Source of the DNA: an uncultured Chitinophaga sp. | GTDB lineage: Bacteria > Bacteroidota > Bacteroidia > Chitinophagales > Chitinophagaceae | NCBI RefSeq assembly: GCF_937898475.1 | Contig: NZ_CALEJS010000011.1 | Location: 310,001-374,000 of the forward strand | DNA length: 64,000 nt | Direction: 5' to 3' | Shown: one piece after another, positions 59,632-64,000 of the stretch | How positions within the stretch are numbered: the first letter of the stretch is position 1 | Layout: every line of letters starts with the position of its first letter | The notes under the pieces: model-generated | Told to the model about the DNA's origin: nothing | Database searches by the model: none | The model's input: only the letters and a program-made list of their open reading frames with translations | Translations under genes and position numbers: made by a program

Positions 59632-60489
59632 CTATTTTATCGCCTCATGAAATTTGATGAGCCCATCCATGGGGTTGCGGAGTACGGATCCCAGTTGCAG
59701 CTCATACAGTTCGCAAAGGGCCTGCAGCACATCCCTGAAATGCCAGGCGATGCTGCCGGTAAAATGCAGGGGATGGGTCCAGCTTTCGCGGTACTTATAG
59801 ATATGATTAAAGAAAAAGTCGTTCAGGCCGTCTTCCAGTATATTCTCCACGATATAGTGCCCTCGGTTCTCACTCAGGAAAACGCTGAAACCGGCCAGAT
59901 AGCGGTTGGCCATGGGCTTGCGGTACACGTTTTCCAGTATCTCGTCTTTACTGGTATTGTATTTGGCGTCGAAACGGGCTTTCAGTTCTTCGTCAAAGGA
60001 ATTGTAGCAATAATACTGTAGCAGTTTGCGGCCCATATAGGCCCCACTGCCTTCGTCTCCCAGTATAAAACCGAGACCCGGGTTATTGTGTACGATGGTG
60101 GTGCCGTCATAATAACAGCTATTGGAGCCGGTTCCCAGGATACTGGCAATACCGGGGCTGTGTTGGCAAAGTGCGTGCGCCGCCGCCATCAGATCATGCG
60201 AAACGGCGATCACTGCAGCGGGAAATACGGCCTGCAATGCCTCCTTCATAATCTGAATGCTCTTCGGTTGCGAACAGCCCGTACCATAGTAGTAGATCTC
60301 CTCTACTTCAATATCGGGCGGCAGGTTAGGGCGCAGCTCTTTTTCCAGTATTTCGCGTACCTGGGAGGCCGTTAGAAAGTAGGGACTGATACCCTGCGTT
60401 TGATAACGGAAATGATCCACCGCCGTCAACAAGCTCCAATCTGCCTTGGTAGAACCACTATCTGCTATCAGCTTAACCTTTACAGGCAT
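59632..60489 (-). CDS. BadF/BadG family ATPase, N-acetylglucosamine kinase-like
   Basis: A 285-residue actin-fold kinase. IADSGSTKADWSL is the phosphate-1 loop, SILGTGSNSCYYDG and GFILGDEGSGAYMGRKLL are the phosphate-2 and adenosine regions. Relatives phosphorylate N-acetylglucosamine or N-acetylmuramate-type sugars. Next to murQ it may phosphorylate MurNAc or GlcNAc released in cell-wall turnover, though the preferred sugar is not readable. Confidence 0.87.
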   Translation of the reverse strand: MPVKVKLIADSGSTKADWSLLTAVDHFRYQTQGISPYFLTASQVREILEKELRPNLPPDIEVEEIYYYGTGCSQPKSIQIMKEALQAVFPAAVIAVSHDLMAAAHALCQHSPGIASILGTGSNSCYYDGTTIVHNNPGLGFILGDEGSGAYMGRKLLQYYCYNSFDEELKARFDAKYNTSKDEILENVYRKPMANRYLAGFSVFLSENRGHYIVENILEDGLNDFFFNHIYKYRESWTHPLHFTGSIAWHFRDVLQALCELYELQLGSVLRNPMDGLIKFHEAIK

Positions 60490-60532
60490 GTCCGTTGATT
60501 TATGAAATTAATGAAGCGCAATATAAATATGC

Positions 60533-60540
60533 TATTTTTG
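60533..60540 (+). promoter_or_regulatory. Candidate -7 box of ctpA
   Basis: TATTTTTG fits TAnnTTTG. It would give a leader of about 105 bases holding the hairpin at 60579-60633. No -33 TTG is seen at the usual spacing. Confidence 0.4.
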
Positions 60541-60578
60541 TCACAATTTAAACAAATCGGAACTACATATACAAATAA

Positions 60579-60633
60579 ATGCTGAATGCTCAACGCTTAA
60601 CGCCGAATGCGTTGGGCGTTTAGTATTCAGCAT
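60579..60633. repeat. AACGC-family hairpin in the ctpA leader
   Basis: ATGCTGAATGCTCAACGC and onward pairs with the reverse complement ending ATTCAGCAT (60625-60633), about 25 bp with four mismatches and a short loop. It contains the 12-mer AACGCTTAACGC (60592-60603) also present at 10251-10262. Unlike the others it lies before a gene, ending 20 bp from the ctpA ATG. Confidence 0.75.
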
Positions 60634-60653
60634 AAGCCTAATAAAGGAAACAT

Positions 60654-62252
60654 ATGTCGAAGAACAGAAAGCTGAATGTTTTTTTACCTCTCTTATTTGC
60701 GGCTGTACTGGCATTGGGAATGTACCTCGGGCATAAGATGCCTGGTGCGCAGAACAGCGTAGCCACTGTGCTTTTTAACCGTGGCAGCCGCAGCGCCTTG
60801 CAGGAGACCATGGACCTTATCAGAGTGAAATATGTGGACACCCTGAAGGTGGGCAACCTGCAGCAGGAGGCCATAGAAGGCCTGTTAAGCCACCTGGATC
60901 CGCACTCCATTTATATTCCGCCCACCAGCCTCAGAGAAGTGAATGAAGACCTGGAAGGGAACTTTGAAGGTATTGGTGTGGAATTCAATATTATCGCAGA
61001 CACTGTCAACGTGGTGTCCGTACTGGCGGGCGGTCCCTCGGAAGCGGCCGGCGTGCTTACGGGCGACAAGATCATTAAGGTGAACGACAGCCTGGTGGCC
61101 GGCGGCGATATTACACCGGACAAGATCCGGAAACTGCTGCGCGGACCCAAAAATTCAGAAGTGAAAGTGACCATGCTGCGCAAAAAACAATTAGTAGACA
61201 TCCAGATCAAGCGGGGCATAATACCTTTGTACAGCGTTGACGCCAGCTACATCATTGCCCCTAAAACCGGCTACATCAAGATCAGCAAGTTCTCTGCCAC
61301 CACCTACCAGGAATTTATGGAAGCGCTGCGTAAACTGCAACGCCAGGGTATAGAAAAGCTGGTGATAGACCTGCGACAGAACCCGGGCGGCTTCCTGGAT
61401 GCTGCTACCCGTATTGCAGACGAATTGCTGGACGGCAATAAGCTGATCCTCTACACCCAGGGTAAAAGCTACCCTCGTACCGATTATAAGTGTGAGAAAC
61501 CAGGACTGTTTGAAAAGGGCGGTCTGGCCATCCTGACGGATGAGGGCTCTGCCTCCGCCAGTGAAATACTCGCCGGCGCGGTACAGGACTGGGACCGTGG
61601 CGTGATCATTGGCCGCCGCACCTTCGGTAAAGGCCTGGTACAGGAGCAGTTTGACCTGAGCAACGGCGGCGCCCTACGTTTAACTGTAGCCCGCTACTAT
61701 ATTCCGTCCGGCAGAAGTATCCAGAAGGACTACAGTAACGGACGGGATGCGTATGACGAAGATATTGTGAACCGTTTTAACCATGGCGAGTTCCTGAACA
61801 GGGACAGTATCAAACCTACCGACACGGTACCTTACAGAACGGACAAGGGCAGGATCGTATACGGCGGAGGCGGTATTACGCCTGATATTTTCATTCCCTT
61901 TGATACCACCCGTTTTTCTCCCGCATTAACGGAGCTGTACACACGTAATACTTTCAGCGATTTTGCGTACAATTACTTTAACGAGCACCAGGATGAATTG
62001 AAACGGTATAAAGACGCCGGTACCTTCAATAAACAATTCCAGGTAAGCAGTGATCTGTACAACGCATTCAGGGAATTTGCACGGAAGGACAGTATCCAGC
62101 GTATTGACCGGCTGACTGCGAAAGATGAAGTGGAGATAAGGAACCGTATCAAAGCGGTATTAGCAAGGCAGTTGTGGCGTACGGAAGGATACTATGAGGT
62201 GTCCAACTCATTTGATCCGCTGGTGAAGAGAGCAGTGGAAGAGCTGAAATAA
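60654..62252 (+). CDS. ctpA: C-terminal processing peptidase (S41A)
   Basis: A 532-residue envelope protease. One N-terminal helix (about 8-26, VFLPLLFAAVLALGMYLG) anchors or exports it. A PDZ domain spans about 98-185 (FEGIGVEFNIIADTV, GDKIIKVNDSLVAG), then the protease core with VIDLRQNPGGFLDAA, the catalytic Ser301 in TDEGSASASEILAGA and Lys326 in RRTFGKGLVQEQF, spaced 25 residues as in E. coli Prc. The C-terminal 150 residues are an extension with helices. It degrades or trims periplasmic proteins. Confidence 0.94.
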   Translation: MSKNRKLNVFLPLLFAAVLALGMYLGHKMPGAQNSVATVLFNRGSRSALQETMDLIRVKYVDTLKVGNLQQEAIEGLLSHLDPHSIYIPPTSLREVNEDLEGNFEGIGVEFNIIADTVNVVSVLAGGPSEAAGVLTGDKIIKVNDSLVAGGDITPDKIRKLLRGPKNSEVKVTMLRKKQLVDIQIKRGIIPLYSVDASYIIAPKTGYIKISKFSATTYQEFMEALRKLQRQGIEKLVIDLRQNPGGFLDAATRIADELLDGNKLILYTQGKSYPRTDYKCEKPGLFEKGGLAILTDEGSASASEILAGAVQDWDRGVIIGRRTFGKGLVQEQFDLSNGGALRLTVARYYIPSGRSIQKDYSNGRDAYDEDIVNRFNHGEFLNRDSIKPTDTVPYRTDKGRIVYGGGGITPDIFIPFDTTRFSPALTELYTRNTFSDFAYNYFNEHQDELKRYKDAGTFNKQFQVSSDLYNAFREFARKDSIQRIDRLTAKDEVEIRNRIKAVLARQLWRTEGYYEVSNSFDPLVKRAVEELK

Positions 62253-62256
62253 AAAT

Positions 62257-62334
62257 GGTTAGTTATTAGTTGTTAGTAGCTATGCGATCAGATCGTCAGG
62301 TTCAATACTAACAACTAATGATTAATGACTAACA
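62257..62334. repeat. TTAGTTGTTAG-family inverted repeat after ctpA
   Basis: ATTAGTTGTTAGTA (62265-62278) and TACTAACAACTAAT (62306-62319) are exact 14-bp inverted copies, with more TTAGTTATT and GATTAATGACTAAC words outside. It starts within 10 bp of the ctpA stop. Confidence 0.75.
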
Positions 62335-62336
62335 AT

Positions 62337-62372
62337 AAAAAAGGCCGTCTGCCAACTGGCAAACGGCCTTTT
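62337..62372. terminator. Bidirectional intrinsic terminator between ctpA and small lipoprotein gene
   Basis: AAAAGGCCGTCTGCC and GGCAAACGGCCTTTT pair around an AACT loop with one mismatch. A run of A on the left and T on the right let it work on both strands. Confidence 0.9.
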
Positions 62373-62419
62373 CATTAACTTCTTGCAAGAAAGCTATTTA
62401 AGGATAACTTATCTTACGA

Positions 62420-62617
62420 TTAGTGATGCGCAGCGCTATCAGCAGCAGTTGAATCAACTACAGTAGAATCAGCTACAGTTGTAGTGTCAACGGTAGGAGC
62501 TGCCAGTGTGTCTACAGCCATAGTAGCAGTAGAATCAGTAGTAGCTTCAGAAGCTCCGCTGTTGCAGGCTACGAAAAACAGGCCTGCAGCGATGGCGAAC
62601 ACGAATAATTTTTTCAT
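62420..62617 (-). CDS. Small low-complexity lipoprotein
   Basis: A 65-residue protein. MKKLFVFAIAAGLFFVAC is a lipoprotein signal with the lipidated Cys at residue 18. The mature 47 residues are almost wholly Thr, Asp, Ser, Ala and Val (TVDTTTVADSTVVDS and similar), ending AAHH. Such Thr/Asp-rich mini-lipoproteins are common in Chitinophaga-like genomes and have no known role. A TAAATTTG box at 62650-62657 (minus) supports expression. Confidence 0.75.
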   Translation of the reverse strand: MKKLFVFAIAAGLFFVACNSGASEATTDSTATMAVDTLAAPTVDTTTVADSTVVDSTAADSAAHH

Positions 62618-62728
62618 ACTCTAGATAAGTGATTAGTTTTAAGATCGTGCAAATTTATATAAATTATTTTGAATATAAAATATATCTTTTTGTAATACGT
62701 TACTATTTACCTCTTTTCATATCAATTA

Positions 62729-64000
62729 TTACTTCTTCCTGAAAAATAATTTAACCGGAACTCCCTGGAAATCAAAATTTGCACGCAGCTGGTTCTCCAG
62801 ATAATTTTTATAGGGCTGTTTCACATCATCAGGCAGGTTGCAAAAAAATGCAAAAGCCGGGGTATGGGTAGGCAGCTGGGTTACGTATTTAATGCGGATA
62901 GGAGTACCTCTTACCACCGGTGGATGGTAAGACTCTATGGCCTTCAGCATCACATCATTGAGTTTGGAAGTCGGAATCTTACGCTGGCGGTTCTCATACA
63001 CCCGCAGGGCTTCCTCAATTGCTTTGAAAATGCGTTGTTTTTCCGGAATGGATGTAAAGATGATGGGCACGTCTGTAAAAGGCGCCAGTCTTTGTTTCAG
63101 TTCCTTCTCGTAATCGCGGGCGGTATTGGTTTCTTTTTCGATCAGGTCCCATTTATTTACCAGGATCACCACACCTTTTCCTTTGCGCACTGCCAGGCTG
63201 AAGATGCTCAGGTCCTGTGACGTAATACCTTTCTCAGCGTCCAGCAGCAGCAGGCAGATATCCGCTTCATCCATTGCCTTAATGGCCCGAATCACGGAGT
63301 AAAACTCCAGGTCTTCGTGCACCTTGGCTTTACGGCGTATACCAGCGGTATCTATCAGCACAAATTCTTTCTGGAATAATTTGTAGTGGGTATGAATGGT
63401 ATCGCGGGTAGTACCGGCGATGTCTGATACGATGTTCCGCTCCTCTCCTACCAATGCATTCAGCAGGGAGGATTTACCTACGTTGGGCTGGCCGATGATG
63501 GCGATCTTGGGAAGATCACCGTCTTTAGGCGCTGCCTGCTGCAGGTCTTCTGTGATGAGTGCGGCCACATCGTCGAGCAATTCGCCGGTGCCGCTGCCTG
63601 TAATGGAGGAAAGGAAGAAGATCCGTTCAAAGCCCAGGCTGTAAAACTCTGTGGCCTCCAGCAGGCGTTCGCTGTTATCAACTTTATTGACCACCAGGAA
63701 CACCGGTTTTGCCGAACGTCGCAGCAGGTCTGCCACATCAGCGTCGAGGTCTGTTATACCGGTGGTAACATCGCACATGAACAGCAGCACATTGGCTTCT
63801 TCCATGGCGATCTTCACCTGTTTACGGATCTCGCGCTCAAACACGTCTTCACTGTTGGCTACGAAACCGCCGGTGTCTATTACGTTAAAGGTCTTTCCAT
63901 TCCATTCTGCAATACCATACTGCCGGTCGCGGGTAACCCCGCTCACATCATCCACGATGGCTTTGCGTTGTTCCAGCAAACGGTTGAACAATGTGGATTT
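62729..64000 (-). CDS. der: Ribosome-associated GTPase Der (start outside window)
   Basis: The C-terminal 423 residues of a double-GTPase needed for 50S assembly. The window edge begins inside the first Walker A (KSTLFNRLL), so about 12-15 residues are missing. Domain 1 shows DVSGVTRDRQYG, DTGGF and NKVD; domain 2 shows GQPNVGKSSLLNALVG, DIAGTTRDTIH, DTAGIRRKAK and NKWDLI. The KH-like C-terminal domain ends KLFFRKK. Confidence 0.96.
   Translation of the reverse strand, partial: KSTLFNRLLEQRKAIVDDVSGVTRDRQYGIAEWNGKTFNVIDTGGFVANSEDVFEREIRKQVKIAMEEANVLLFMCDVTTGITDLDADVADLLRRSAKPVFLVVNKVDNSERLLEATEFYSLGFERIFFLSSITGSGTGELLDDVAALITEDLQQAAPKDGDLPKIAIIGQPNVGKSSLLNALVGEERNIVSDIAGTTRDTIHTHYKLFQKEFVLIDTAGIRRKAKVHEDLEFYSVIRAIKAMDEADICLLLLDAEKGITSQDLSIFSLAVRKGKGVVILVNKWDLIEKETNTARDYEKELKQRLAPFTDVPIIFTSIPEKQRIFKAIEEALRVYENRQRKIPTSKLNDVMLKAIESYHPPVVRGTPIRIKYVTQLPTHTPAFAFFCNLPDDVKQPYKNYLENQLRANFDFQGVPVKLFFRKK

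Noticed and set aside
1..64000. tRNA, rRNA, IS element or prophage
   Set aside because: Reading both strands of the gaps gave no cloverleaf, no rRNA stretch, no transposase or integrase, and no phage gene.

Overview
The window reads as a chromosomal segment of an aerobic Bacteroidota bacterium, most likely Chitinophagaceae (Chitinophaga-like). The signs are a SusC/SusD pair, many lipoprotein signals, a BlaI/M56-TonB pair, three-gene type-B succinate dehydrogenase, three-gene transhydrogenase, and promoters of the Bacteroidota form TTG-N18..20-TAnnTTTG. Apart from the SusC/D locus nearly everything is housekeeping. No rRNA, tRNA, CRISPR array, insertion sequence or prophage was seen. The first and last genes run off the window.

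Layout. 1-10227: a catabolic island on the minus strand (sodium:solute symporter, FAD-dependent oxidoreductase, SusC, SusD, a truncated secreted protein) diverging from a LacI-type regulator, with three related palindromes as likely operators. 10319-12804: a LysM/RlpA-like protein and an RNA cytosine methyltransferase. 12829-25744: a heme superlocus. hemH-hemG followed by pntAA-pntAB-pntB run leftwards; hemA-hemC-hemD-hemE-hemF-hemB-hemL run rightwards. Together they encode every step from glutamyl-tRNA to protoheme, using oxygen-dependent HemF and an FAD-type HemG. 25824-28850: a leftward set of FecR-like protein, esterase, methyltransferase and glycosyltransferase. 28991-31337: an unknown exported helical protein and OxyR. 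31470-38806: M48 lipoprotein, plsY, prmA, NIPSNAP protein, pnp, rpsO, ftsE. 38981-40813: BlaI repressor and M56-TonB sensor. 40958-50690: purM, ribF, holA, an exonuclease, an unknown coiled-coil membrane protein, a lone receiver domain, an ABC-F ATPase, EcsC, carbonic anhydrase, murI. 50786-58088: oligopeptidase B, a Tat-exported Gfo/Idh/MocA protein, sdhCAB. 58210-64000: an amino-sugar recycling set (BadF-type kinase, murQ, an unknown protein), ctpA, a tiny lipoprotein and the start-truncated GTPase der.

The most striking feature that genes do not explain is in the gaps. At least a dozen gene ends carry inverted repeats built from a few short word families: AACGC words, CCAAAT words, TTAGCTGTTAGC words and TTAATTATT/TTAGTTGTTAG words. 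They abut stop codons, sometimes supply the stop codon and last residues of the gene, and occur both between convergent genes and inside operons. Other points of interest are the LacI operator triad, direct repeats in the hemH/hemA promoter region, an exact palindrome between the -33 and -7 boxes of blaI, an RGG/RD-rich tail on PNPase, and several conserved-looking genes of unknown function.
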